From JAYPWI01 sp964629575 (GTDB taxonomy: Bacteria > Actinomycetota > Acidimicrobiia > Acidimicrobiales > Poriferisodalaceae), in contig CAZVUM010000019.1 of NCBI GenBank assembly GCA_964629575.1, positions 1 to 64,000 of the forward strand: a stretch of DNA of 64,000 bases. Direction: 5' to 3'. Below, piece by piece: positions 23,619 to 31,440 of the stretch (its first letter is position 1; each line of letters begins with the position of its first letter). Below the pieces are notes generated by a model. It had not been told where the DNA came from, ran no database searches, and saw nothing but the letters and a program-made list of their open reading frames with translations. Made by a program: the position numbers and the translations under genes.

Positions 23619-26474
23619 ATGCCAAACAGTCCGTCCCCATCCCCCGCACTCGACTTCGCGAGCCGCCACATCGGACCGCGGAACTCCGACATCGACGACA
23701 TGCTCGCCACGGTCGGCTTCGACACGCTCGACCAACTGATCGACGCCGCCGTGCCGCCGTCGATCCGATCCGCTGAGGCGCTCGAGCTTCCCGACGCCCT
23801 CTCCGAGCTTGACGCGCTCGCCCGCATCAGAGAGTTGGCGGACAAGAACCAGCCGGTCACCTCGCTGATCGGCATGGGCTACCACAACAGCTTCACCCCT
23901 GGAGTGGTGGTGCGCAGGATTCTCGAGAGCCCGGCATGGTACACGGCCTACACGCCCTACCAACCCGAGATCAGCCAAGGCCGGCTCGAGGCGCTCCTCA
24001 ACTACCAGACGATGGTGTGCGACCTGACCGGGATGGAGATCTCCAACAGCTCGTTGCTCGACGAGGGCACCGCGGCCGCCGAGGCAATGACGATGGCCCG
24101 CCGCCTGCAAAAGGGTGCGGCCCAGACCTTCTTCGTGGACGCTGACTGTCACCCCCAGACACTCGACGTCGTGATGACCCGAGCCGAACCCCTGGGCATC
24201 AAGGTCCTGGTGGGCGATCCCTGGAGCGACCTCGATCCAGCCGACGTCTTCGGGGTCTTGACGCAGTACCCGGCATCGAGCGGGGAGATCCGCGACCTCG
24301 GGGGTCTGACCGAACGCGTCCACGAGGCCGGCGGGCTCGTGACCGTGGCGGCCGATCTCTTGGCCTTGTGCCTCCTGACTCCACCCGGCGAACTGGGAGC
24401 CGACATCGTGGTGGGCAGCTCGCAGCGGTTCGGAGTTCCGCTCGGCTTCGGCGGTCCCCACGCCGGCTTCATCGGAGCGCGTGAATCACACAAGCGCTCC
24501 CTTCCCGGACGACTCGTCGGCGTCTCGATCGATGCGGCCGGACGACCTGCAACCCGTCTAGCTCTCCAGACGCGGGAGCAGCACATCCGGCGGGAGAAGG
24601 CCACGAGCAACATCTGCACCGCACAGGTTCTCCTTGCGGTCATGGCGTCGATGTACGCCGTGTGGCACGGACCCGACGGCCTGCGCGAGATCGCGTCTCG
24701 CGTGCATGGGCTGACGAGCCGGCTGGCAGCAGGGCTGGGTGCCGCGGACATCGCGATCAGCAACACCCACTTCTTCGACACGCTGACCGTCGAGGTGCCG
24801 GGGCGAGCCGATGAGGTACTCGCCGCAGCTCTCTCGGAAGGCATCAACCTCCGACGTCTCGATTCCGACACGGTCGGCGTCTCGCTCGACGAGACCACTG
24901 ACGAGGACGTGGTGGACGCGGTGCTGCGAGCCTTCGGGACCGGCGAACGCGTCGCCCAGCACGACGGCGCCCCGTCCGGCCTACCGGACGAGCTGCGCCG
25001 GACCACTGAGTTCCTGACCCATCCGGTCTTCAACAGCTACCGCAGCGAAACCGAGATGCTGCGCTATGTCCGTCGCCTGGCCGACAAAGACGTCGCGCTC
25101 GACCGAGCGATGATTCCGCTCGGAAGCTGCACGATGAAGCTCAACGCCACGAGCGAGATGGAGCCCATCACCTGGCCCGAGTTCGGCGACATTCACCCCT
25201 TCGCCCCGCTCGATCAGGCGGAGGGTTACCTGGAAATGATCCACGAGCTGGAGCGGTGGCTGCTGGAGTGCACGGGCTACGACGCCATCTCCTTGCAGCC
25301 CAACGCGGGGTCGCAGGGCGAGTTCGCCGGGCTGCTCGCGATCCGTCGGTACCACGAGAGCCGAGGGGACACCGGGCGCGACGTGTGTCTGATCCCTGCG
25401 TCGGCGCACGGCACCAACGCGGCCTCGGCGGTGATGGCGGGGCTGCGGGTCGTCGTTGTGGACTGTGGGGACGACGGCGATGTGGACCTCGCGGACCTCC
25501 GAGCCAAGATCGACGAGCACGGCGACCGTCTCGCCGGGATCATGGTCACCTACCCGAGTACCCATGGCGTGTTCGAAACGGGCATCTCCGAGCTGTGCGA
25601 CCTCGTCCACGACGCAGGCGGCCAGGTGTACGTCGACGGTGCCAACCTCAACGCGCTGGTCGGTGTCGCGGCCCCCGGTCACTTCGGCGCAGACGTCAGC
25701 CACCTCAATCTGCATAAGACGTTCTGCATCCCCCATGGCGGCGGCGGCCCGGGCGTTGGTCCGGTTGCGGCGCGAGAACACCTCGCTCCTTTCCTGCCGA
25801 ACCACCCCGTCGTCGCCGAGGCCGGACCCGATACCGGCCCGGGAGCAATCTCGGCAGCGCCGTGGGGATCAGCGGGCATCTTGCCGATCCCGTGGATGTA
25901 CATCGCGATGATGGGGCCTAACGGGCTCTCCGCAGCGACTCGTGTCGCGATCCTGAGCGCCAACTACATGGCCAAGCGTCTCGGGGAGCACTATCCCGTC
26001 CTGTACACCGGCCCGGTCGGGCTGATCGCCCACGAGTGCATCATCGACCTGCGCCAACTGAGCGATTTCGTCAGCGTCGACGACGTGGCCAAGCGCCTCA
26101 TCGACTACGGCTTCCACGCTCCGACGATGTCGTTTCCGGTCGCAGGGACCCTGATGATCGAGCCGACGGAAAGCGAGTCCCGGGAGGAGATCGACCGATT
26201 CTGCGACGCGCTCATCGCGATCCGCGCCGAGATCGGTCGGATCGAGGCCGGAGAGTGGCCCCTCGACGACAACCCACTCGCCAACGCACCCCACCCCGCC
26301 GAGGACCTCCTGACCGCGGAGTGGACCCACCCCTACAGCCGCGACGCGGCGGCCTACCCGGTCCCGGAGCTGCGCGGCGACAAGTACTGGCCGCCCGTCA
26401 GCCGCATCGACGGGGCCCACGGCGACCGCAACCTCGTGTGCTCCTGCCCCGACCCCCGTGCGTTCGAGGAGTAG
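23619..26474 (+). CDS. gcvP: Glycine dehydrogenase (decarboxylating), P protein
   Basis: A full-length, single-chain P protein of 951 residues that decarboxylates glycine with PLP and transfers the aminomethyl group to GcvH. It begins with the typical FASRHIGPRNSDIDDML. The PLP lysine is in HLNLHKTFCIPHGGGGPG in the C-terminal half, and SCTMKLNATSEM is conserved. ATG at 23619 has GGAGA 4 bases upstream. Its stop codon is 9 bases before a perfect 30-bp palindrome that marks the edge of a REP-transposase unit. Confidence 0.95.
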   Translation: MPNSPSPSPALDFASRHIGPRNSDIDDMLATVGFDTLDQLIDAAVPPSIRSAEALELPDALSELDALARIRELADKNQPVTSLIGMGYHNSFTPGVVVRRILESPAWYTAYTPYQPEISQGRLEALLNYQTMVCDLTGMEISNSSLLDEGTAAAEAMTMARRLQKGAAQTFFVDADCHPQTLDVVMTRAEPLGIKVLVGDPWSDLDPADVFGVLTQYPASSGEIRDLGGLTERVHEAGGLVTVAADLLALCLLTPPGELGADIVVGSSQRFGVPLGFGGPHAGFIGARESHKRSLPGRLVGVSIDAAGRPATRLALQTREQHIRREKATSNICTAQVLLAVMASMYAVWHGPDGLREIASRVHGLTSRLAAGLGAADIAISNTHFFDTLTVEVPGRADEVLAAALSEGINLRRLDSDTVGVSLDETTDEDVVDAVLRAFGTGERVAQHDGAPSGLPDELRRTTEFLTHPVFNSYRSETEMLRYVRRLADKDVALDRAMIPLGSCTMKLNATSEMEPITWPEFGDIHPFAPLDQAEGYLEMIHELERWLLECTGYDAISLQPNAGSQGEFAGLLAIRRYHESRGDTGRDVCLIPASAHGTNAASAVMAGLRVVVVDCGDDGDVDLADLRAKIDEHGDRLAGIMVTYPSTHGVFETGISELCDLVHDAGGQVYVDGANLNALVGVAAPGHFGADVSHLNLHKTFCIPHGGGGPGVGPVAAREHLAPFLPNHPVVAEAGPDTGPGAISAAPWGSAGILPIPWMYIAMMGPNGLSAATRVAILSANYMAKRLGEHYPVLYTGPVGLIAHECIIDLRQLSDFVSVDDVAKRLIDYGFHAPTMSFPVAGTLMIEPTESESREEIDRFCDALIAIRAEIGRIEAGEWPLDDNPLANAPHPAEDLLTAEWTHPYSRDAAAYPVPELRGDKYWPPVSRIDGAHGDRNLVCSCPDPRAFEE

Positions 26475-26483
26475 CGAACCCAT

Positions 26484-26513
26484 TTAGGTTCCAGGAGCGC
26501 TCCTGGAACCTAA
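26484..26513. repeat. Perfect 30-bp palindrome, left flank of transposase gene
   Basis: TTAGGTTCCAGGAGC followed by its exact reverse complement. A second, wider pairing also exists: CCATTTAGG (26480-26488) with CCTAAATGG (26515-26523), so the site can fold in two ways. It lies directly after the gcvP stop and could also serve as that gene's terminator. The same palindrome recurs at 27248. Confidence 0.9.
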
Positions 26514-26569
26514 CCCTAAATGGCCGCCAGACCCGGGAAACTGTCCCACCCCCTGGCGAGGCTGGCGTC

Positions 26570-27220
26570 ATGCCCAGACCACCCCGCCTCGACTATCCCG
26601 GCGCATGGCACCACGTATTCAACAGAGGTGCGTCGCGCCGGCGGATCTTCCACACCGATCACGATCGTCGGTACTTCCTCCACCTGCTCGGGAGAACCGA
26701 GATAGAGGTTCACGCCTATGCGCTGATGGACAACCACTACCACCTGTTGCTCCACACGCCCGACGCTGGCCTATCTACGGCGATGCAGGACATCGGCCGT
26801 GAATACTCGCTTCACCATCATCGAGCACATGGCACCGACGGACCCGTCTTTCGCGGTCGGTTCCGATCGATCCTTGTGGATGAAGAGGCGTACCTTCTGA
26901 CGCTCGCGCGGTACATCCATCGCAATCCCACCGCTGCAGGAATCGCCGAGGACCCGAGCAGGTATCAGTGGTCCAGCTGCGCCGCCTACCTCGGCTTGAC
27001 TCCGAAGCCTGTGTGGCTCCACACGACGCCGACGCTCGAGTTGGCGGGAGGGGTCGCGGGGTACGCCGATCTGGTCGGTGTCGTCGAAAGCCCGTTCGAC
27101 CGAATCGCAGGCGTCCTCGAGCGACCCCGTCCTCCAGCAGTGCTCGGGGACAAGGCCTTCCATCAGGCAGCCATCGCCGCTGCTGCTCGGTACGCAGATG
27201 GGATCGAAGCTGCTGCGTGA
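26570..27220 (+). CDS. REP-associated tyrosine (Y1, HUH) transposase
   Basis: A 216-residue TnpA_REP/IS200-like single-strand nuclease. It begins MPRPPRLDYPGAWHHVFNRG, typical of the family. The HUH metal site is the HYH of DNHYHLLL near residue 64, and the catalytic tyrosine is in ARYIHRNP near residue 120. The C-terminal extension is Ala/Arg-rich. The ATG at 26570 has no strong Shine-Dalgarno. It sits between gcvP and a DinB-like gene, flanked by palindromes. These enzymes cut and join hairpin-forming REP DNA. The frame is intact, so the gene may be active. Confidence 0.88.
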   Translation: MPRPPRLDYPGAWHHVFNRGASRRRIFHTDHDRRYFLHLLGRTEIEVHAYALMDNHYHLLLHTPDAGLSTAMQDIGREYSLHHHRAHGTDGPVFRGRFRSILVDEEAYLLTLARYIHRNPTAAGIAEDPSRYQWSSCAAYLGLTPKPVWLHTTPTLELAGGVAGYADLVGVVESPFDRIAGVLERPRPPAVLGDKAFHQAAIAAAARYADGIEAAA

Positions 27221-27247
27221 GCGGTCGGCCGAGCAGGCTCCGCGATT

Positions 27248-27275
27248 TAGGTTCCAGGAGCGCTCCTGGAACCTA
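27248..27275. repeat. Perfect 28-bp palindrome, right flank of transposase gene
   Basis: TAGGTTCCAGGAGC followed by its exact reverse complement; identical to the core of the left copy. It ends 10 bases before the -10 hexamer of the next gene. Confidence 0.9.
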
Positions 27276-27285
27276 TTCGGCTGGC

Positions 27286-27291
27286 TAGGTT
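27286..27291 (+). promoter_or_regulatory. -10 hexamer TAGGTT
   Basis: It ends 6 bases before the ATG of the DinB-like gene; no Shine-Dalgarno is present. Confidence 0.5.
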
Positions 27292-27297
27292 GCCCAG

Positions 27298-28014
27298 ATG
27301 GCGTTGGTCGACCCCCGAATCGTAGAGATGCCCGAGGACCCCGGGGTCGGCGCGATGCCCCCGTACTCGGTTCTCATGGACTGGACTCGCGCCGAGGTCG
27401 AGGGCCTCGACGCAGCACAACTCGACTTCGACGACCTCTCCCCCGACCGCGAATGGATGTGGTGGTCCATCCGCCGCCAGGTGTCGCACATGGCGTGGGA
27501 CTCCCTCGTCTTCTCCCGCCGTCGATGCGCCGAGTTCCTCTGGCCAGACGGCAAGGCGCCCGAGGTCATCGTGTGGGAGGACCATCGCCTCGGACCCAAG
27601 AGCAAGTGGGATCGGGTTCTCGACGAAGACCTCTTCTGGGAACTCCCGGCGATCTATGAGAAGTGGCAGATCGGCCTCGACTGGCTCCATCAGACGGTGA
27701 GCGAACAATCGATCGAGACCCTGCGCTCCACCAGCGAGACAGTGCACGGGACACCGTTCTGGTCCTACGTGATCACCACGCTGCCCCGGGGCGCGGCGCA
27801 CAACGCCGACGACGACCGCATGATCACCTACGACCTCGAAGGATCGCTGTGGATGGTGTTCTACGAGCAGCTCGCGCACGTTCGAACCATCCAGCGGCTC
27901 AAGATGCACCAGGGCCTCGAGACCGCAGTCGAGCTCCCACGCGTCGGGTACCTCCGTCTCCCCCACTACTGGGGAGACACCGAGGAGAACGGCCCGGACA
28001 TGACGCGCCTGTGA
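27298..28014 (+). CDS. DinB/YfiT-like four-helix protein
   Basis: A 238-residue protein whose helices and histidines fit the DinB superfamily of metal-binding thiol-transfer proteins. An early helix region SIRRQVSHMAWDSLVF and a late FYEQLAHVRTIQRLK each place a histidine where the metal site would be. Many actinobacterial members are mycothiol-dependent, and this genome has mycothione reductase, but this subfamily assignment is inferred. It starts at ATG 27298, just outside the REP unit, with a leaderless-type -10. Confidence 0.6.
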   Translation: MALVDPRIVEMPEDPGVGAMPPYSVLMDWTRAEVEGLDAAQLDFDDLSPDREWMWWSIRRQVSHMAWDSLVFSRRRCAEFLWPDGKAPEVIVWEDHRLGPKSKWDRVLDEDLFWELPAIYEKWQIGLDWLHQTVSEQSIETLRSTSETVHGTPFWSYVITTLPRGAAHNADDDRMITYDLEGSLWMVFYEQLAHVRTIQRLKMHQGLETAVELPRVGYLRLPHYWGDTEENGPDMTRL

Positions 28015-28022
28015 CTCGGGCA

Positions 28023-28028
28023 TAGGGT
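28023..28028 (+). promoter_or_regulatory. -10 hexamer TAGGGT
   Basis: It ends 7 bases before the ATG of the nucleoside hydrolase gene. Confidence 0.5.
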
Positions 28029-28035
28029 TCGGCAC

Positions 28036-28956
28036 ATGGCCCCGAAGATCATCCTCGACTGCGATCCCGGTCACGACGACGCCATGGCGATCCTTCTCGC
28101 CGGCCGCCACACAGAGCTCCTCGGGATCACCGCCGTGTCGGGCAACGCACCCCTCGAGATGACAGCGCCCAACGCCCTGCTCGTCGCCCAGCTCCTCGAC
28201 CTCGACGTACCGGTCCACGCGGGAGCGGATCGCCCGCTCCTGGCCCCGCCCCGGCACGCAGCGGAGATTCACGGCGAAACAGGCCTCGACGGACCCGAAC
28301 GGCCGGCGCTCGAACGCGACCTCGACAGTCACGACGCCGTCCAGTTCATCATCGACACCGTCCGTTCGACCAACGACGTGTGGCTCGTACCCGTCGGCCC
28401 GCTGACGAACATCGCCCTCGCATTCCGCCAGGCGCCCGACATCGTCGACCGCCTCGCCGGCATCTCGATCATGGGCGGCAGCGCAACGGTGGGAAACGTG
28501 ACCGCGACCGCCGAGTTCAACGTCTGGGCGGACCCCGATGCCGCCCGGATCGTGTTCGAAGCCGGCGCCGAGACCCTGCGCATGGCGGGCCTCAACCTCA
28601 CCCACCAGTTCTACGTCGACCGCGACACGATCTCCGCGATGCGAGCGCCAGGCAACATCGCAGGCAACTTCGGCGCCGATCTCTTCGATTTCTACCTGAC
28701 GTCGAGCGAGGCGCGGACCGGCCGGGACCAGGTCCCTCTGCACGATCCGTGCGCCGTGCTCGCCGTGACCCACCCGGAGCTCTTCGAGTTCGGCAACCGT
28801 CACGTGAGCGTCGAGACATCGGGCGACGTGACCAGGGGCATGACGGTCGTGGACGAGCGCGGCTTCGGTGAGGCGCCGTACAACTGCGAGGTCGAGTACG
28901 AGATCGACCGCGACGCTGCGATGGCCATTTTCCTGGAGACGGTCGCCACCTACTGA
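28036..28956 (+). CDS. Inosine-uridine-preferring nucleoside hydrolase
   Basis: A 306-residue nucleoside hydrolase that splits ribonucleosides into base and ribose. The calcium-binding aspartate cluster DCDPGHDDAMA is at residues about 8-18, IMGGS and FNVWADPDAA follow, and DPCAVLAV near residue 235 carries the late aspartate. It starts at ATG 28036 with a -10 hexamer 7 bases before and no Shine-Dalgarno. It could supply bases for the purine-like catabolic enzymes at 1-15 kb; that link is inference. Confidence 0.9.
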   Translation: MAPKIILDCDPGHDDAMAILLAGRHTELLGITAVSGNAPLEMTAPNALLVAQLLDLDVPVHAGADRPLLAPPRHAAEIHGETGLDGPERPALERDLDSHDAVQFIIDTVRSTNDVWLVPVGPLTNIALAFRQAPDIVDRLAGISIMGGSATVGNVTATAEFNVWADPDAARIVFEAGAETLRMAGLNLTHQFYVDRDTISAMRAPGNIAGNFGADLFDFYLTSSEARTGRDQVPLHDPCAVLAVTHPELFEFGNRHVSVETSGDVTRGMTVVDERGFGEAPYNCEVEYEIDRDAAMAIFLETVATY

Positions 28957-28977
28957 CCCACGCCGATCTCCCGCCGA

Positions 28978-28983
28978 TACGGT
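28978..28983 (+). promoter_or_regulatory. -10 hexamer TACGGT before selD
   Basis: It ends 7 bases before the GTG start of selD; no Shine-Dalgarno is visible. Confidence 0.5.
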
Positions 28984-28990
28984 GGTTGGC

Positions 28991-30061
28991 GTGACGGACC
29001 CGCCAGACGATCAGGATGTGCGACTGACGCAGTACAGCCACGGCGCCGGCTGAGCGTGCAAGCTCGGACCGAGCGACCTGGCGCACGTGCTGCGCCGCCT
29101 GCCCCGACCGACGAGCCCCGATCTGCTCGTTGGCTCAGAAACCTCTGACGACGCCGCTGTGTGGCGCCGGCCGGACGGCCGCGCGCTGGTCGCGACGGCG
29201 GATTTCTTCACGCCGATCGTCGACGACGCCTTCACCTGGGGTCGGATCGCTGCCGCGAACGCCGTGAGCGACGTGTACGCGATGGGCGGGACCCCTCTCT
29301 TTGGACTCAACCTCGTCGCGTGGCCCAACGGCGAGCTGTCTATCGACCTGCTGGGCGACGTCATGCTCGGTGGAGCGGACGCGGCGGCCGAGGGCGGCTG
29401 GGTGGTCGCGGGCGGGCACACCGTCGATGGACCCGAACCGATGTACGGCATGTCGATGACCGGCGAAGTCGATCCCGATCACCTCCTCACCAACGCTGGT
29501 GGCCAGGCAGGCCAAGCTCTCGTTCTCACCAAGCCACTCGGCACCGGGCTCTTGGCCACCGCTGTGAAGCGGTCCGAACGCAGTGCAGTCGGCGAGGGCG
29601 GGGCCCTCCAGGCCGTCTATGCAGCCGGGGTCCGCGAGATGGGTCGTCTCAACGCCGACGCAGCCGCAGTGGCCCGAGACGCAGCGGCGACCACGGCGAC
29701 GGATGTGACCGGCTTTGGATTCCTCGGCCATCTTCACGAGCTTGCGGCGGCGAGCGGGCTGAGCGCCGTCGTCGACTTCGAACGAGTGCCGCTGCTGCCC
29801 CAGGTCCTCGAGCTGCTCGACGCCGGTTTCGTCGCCGGGGGAACCCAGCGAAACGTCGAGTTCCTCGAAGCCCGTCTCAGCGGAGGCGACATGGATGCCC
29901 GCATCATCCTCGCCGACGCCCAGACCTCCGGCGGGCTGTTGTTCGGCTGCGATCCATCGGCAGCCGACGAGGCAGTCGAGGCTCTGCGCGCGCTCGGCCA
30001 CAATGCCGCCGTCGTCGGCTCACTCCAGGCCGGTGAGGCAGGTTCGATCCGCATCGACTGA
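28991..30061 (+). CDS. selD: Selenide, water dikinase (selenophosphate synthetase), itself a selenoprotein
   Basis: Makes selenophosphate from selenide and ATP, the selenium donor for selenocysteine tRNA. Reading through TGA at 29051-29053 gives 356 residues; the N-terminus is RLTQYSHGAGUACKLGPSDL, matching the SelD active-site loop SHGAGCGCK, so Sec21 sits at the catalytic Cys/Sec position. The rest of the kinase is intact: ATADFFTPIVDDAFTWG, NAVSDVYAMGG and the GGHTVDGPEPMYG loop. GTG at 28991 follows TACGGT by 7 bases. Annotators stopping at the TGA would call a truncated gene starting near 29087. Other Sec-machinery genes (selA, selB, selC) are not in this window. Confidence 0.93.
29051..29090 (+). 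promoter_or_regulatory. Sec UGA codon and putative SECIS hairpin in selD
   Basis: After the TGA, GCTCG (29062-29066) pairs with CGAGC (29070-29074) around a GAC loop, 13 bases downstream. An outer GTGC (29056-29059) can pair with GCAC (29083-29086). A guanine in a small apical loop fits bacterial SECIS elements. Folding was done by eye. Confidence 0.5.
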
Positions 30062-30118
30062 GTCCTCCCAGGATTCGCCAGGACCCGCGACGACCACGGT
30101 CGCCGAGGCCCGCCGTCG

Positions 30119-30124
30119 TAGGAT
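30119..30124 (+). promoter_or_regulatory. -10 hexamer TAGGAT
   Basis: It ends 7 bases before the GTG of the J-domain gene. Confidence 0.5.
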
Positions 30125-30131
30125 CGATCTC

Positions 30132-30839
30132 GTGGCCAGGGCAGCTCAGTCTCACTACCAACGCCTCGGCGTCCCGGCCGACGCCGACCTGTCCACTCTG
30201 CGCCAGGCGTACAGGCAAAGGGCGATGGAGTTCCACCCCGATCGGGGAAGTGGAGACGCAGACAACATGGCGGCGATCAACGCAGCCTGGGCAGTGCTGT
30301 CGGACCCCAACAGCCGAGCTGCCTACGACCAAACGCTCGGGCCGCTGCTCGTCCGCAGACGCACGCCCGCTTCTCCCACGGCAACCGCTGCCCGACCACA
30401 GGGGCCACAGTCTCGCAAGAACGCATGGTTCGCCGGTCTCCGCGTGCAGACACGACGCCTCGGAAGCGAAGCGGCGCGCAGCGCTGTGCAGGCGCTCGCG
30501 CTCCGCCATCGGCGCCCGCGGGCCCTCTACGACGTCTTCGTCGACGAGATCGTCGAGTCCCTCGGCACCGACATCGACGATCGTGTCAAGCGAGCCAGAC
30601 AGGCGGGCGCCGCCCCGCTGGACCTGGCTCTGGCGTCCGCGCTGATCGGCGTACGTGAGCAGGCGCGGGTGGTCGCCCGAGACGTGTCCCACGCCGGGCT
30701 CGACGACCGCGCCGTCGCCCAGGCGGAGCTCCTCGACCGGATGTGGGACAACCTCGCGCACGGCGTGTCCCGCGAGGTCGAACAGTCGCTCGGCGGCAAC
30801 CCACGCTTGCTGCGCGCCTTGACCGGCCGGCGCGTCTGA
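30132..30839 (+). CDS. DnaJ-domain (J-domain) protein
   Basis: A 235-residue protein with an N-terminal J domain (residues about 6-70): SHYQRLGVPADADLSTLRQA, then the HPD motif in MEFHPDRG, which activates Hsp70 ATPase. There is no G/F region, zinc finger or DnaJ substrate-binding domain. The C-terminal 130 residues are Arg/Ala-rich helices of unknown function (LGTDIDDRVKRARQAG and later). It is therefore a specialised co-chaperone, not DnaJ itself. GTG 30132 is the likely start. Confidence 0.82.
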   Translation: MARAAQSHYQRLGVPADADLSTLRQAYRQRAMEFHPDRGSGDADNMAAINAAWAVLSDPNSRAAYDQTLGPLLVRRRTPASPTATAARPQGPQSRKNAWFAGLRVQTRRLGSEAARSAVQALALRHRRPRALYDVFVDEIVESLGTDIDDRVKRARQAGAAPLDLALASALIGVREQARVVARDVSHAGLDDRAVAQAELLDRMWDNLAHGVSREVEQSLGGNPRLLRALTGRRV

Positions 30840-30840
30840 G

Positions 30841-31419
30841 GTGGAGTCGAAACGAGGGGTGTACCCCGGCTCGTTCAACCCGCCGACCACTGCGCACCTG
30901 GCGATCTCCGAAGCGGCTCGCGACGCACATGAGCTGGACGTGGTCGTATGGGCGGTCAGCGAGGTGGCCCTGGCGAAGGAATCCGTCAGCCGCCCGCGCT
31001 TCGAGGATCGGATCGCCATCCTTCAGCGGGTGGCCGACAGCCGTGACTGGCTCTCGATCGTGGTCACGGAGGCTCAGCTGCTCGTCGACATCTCGCACGG
31101 GTACGACGTGCTCATCATGGGCGCTGACAAGTGGCACCAGATCCAGGACCCTGTGTTCTACGACGCCGACCATGGTCGGCGCGACGCGGCGATGGCTGCT
31201 CTTCCCGATCTCGCGATTGCCCCCCGACCGCCGCTCGAGATTCCGCCACATCTCAGCCTCGAGGTCCCGCCCTGGACGGCCGACATCTCGAGCACGTCGG
31301 CGCGGGAAGGCTCCCGGGCGATGATGCTCGACGAAGCCATCGTCTTCGATCAGCACACCGGCGCCTGGACAGACGGCGAACGCTACGAGCGGTGGCTCGC
31401 GGCGCAGCGGGGCCGCTGA
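30841..31419 (+). CDS. Nicotinate-nucleotide adenylyltransferase-like nucleotidyltransferase
   Basis: A 192-residue cytidylyltransferase-fold protein. The nucleotide-binding start GVYPGSFNPPTTAHL carries a variant of the HxGH motif (TxxH), and ISSTSAR near residue 150 matches the ISSTxxR signature. MGADKW is also typical of the NadD family. Residue choices differ enough that it may not be the housekeeping NadD. The GTG start lies 1 base after the J-domain gene stop, so the two are co-transcribed and probably coupled. Confidence 0.72.
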   Translation: MESKRGVYPGSFNPPTTAHLAISEAARDAHELDVVVWAVSEVALAKESVSRPRFEDRIAILQRVADSRDWLSIVVTEAQLLVDISHGYDVLIMGADKWHQIQDPVFYDADHGRRDAAMAALPDLAIAPRPPLEIPPHLSLEVPPWTADISSTSAREGSRAMMLDEAIVFDQHTGAWTDGERYERWLAAQRGR

Positions 31420-31426
31420 AGGGTCC

Positions 31427-31432
31427 TACCCT
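31427..31432 (+). promoter_or_regulatory. -10 hexamer TACCCT
   Basis: It ends 8 bases before the ATG of the 2-oxoglutarate dioxygenase gene. Confidence 0.45.
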
Positions 31433-31440
31433 TTGACGCG

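Larger units (their letters stand above)
26484..27275 (+). mobile_element. REP-associated Y1 transposase unit (REPtron-like)
   Basis: One HUH-type single-strand transposase gene with a copy of the same perfect palindrome on each side, about 790 bases in all. This is the arrangement described for RAYT genes with their REP sequences. No target duplication was seen. Confidence 0.8.
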
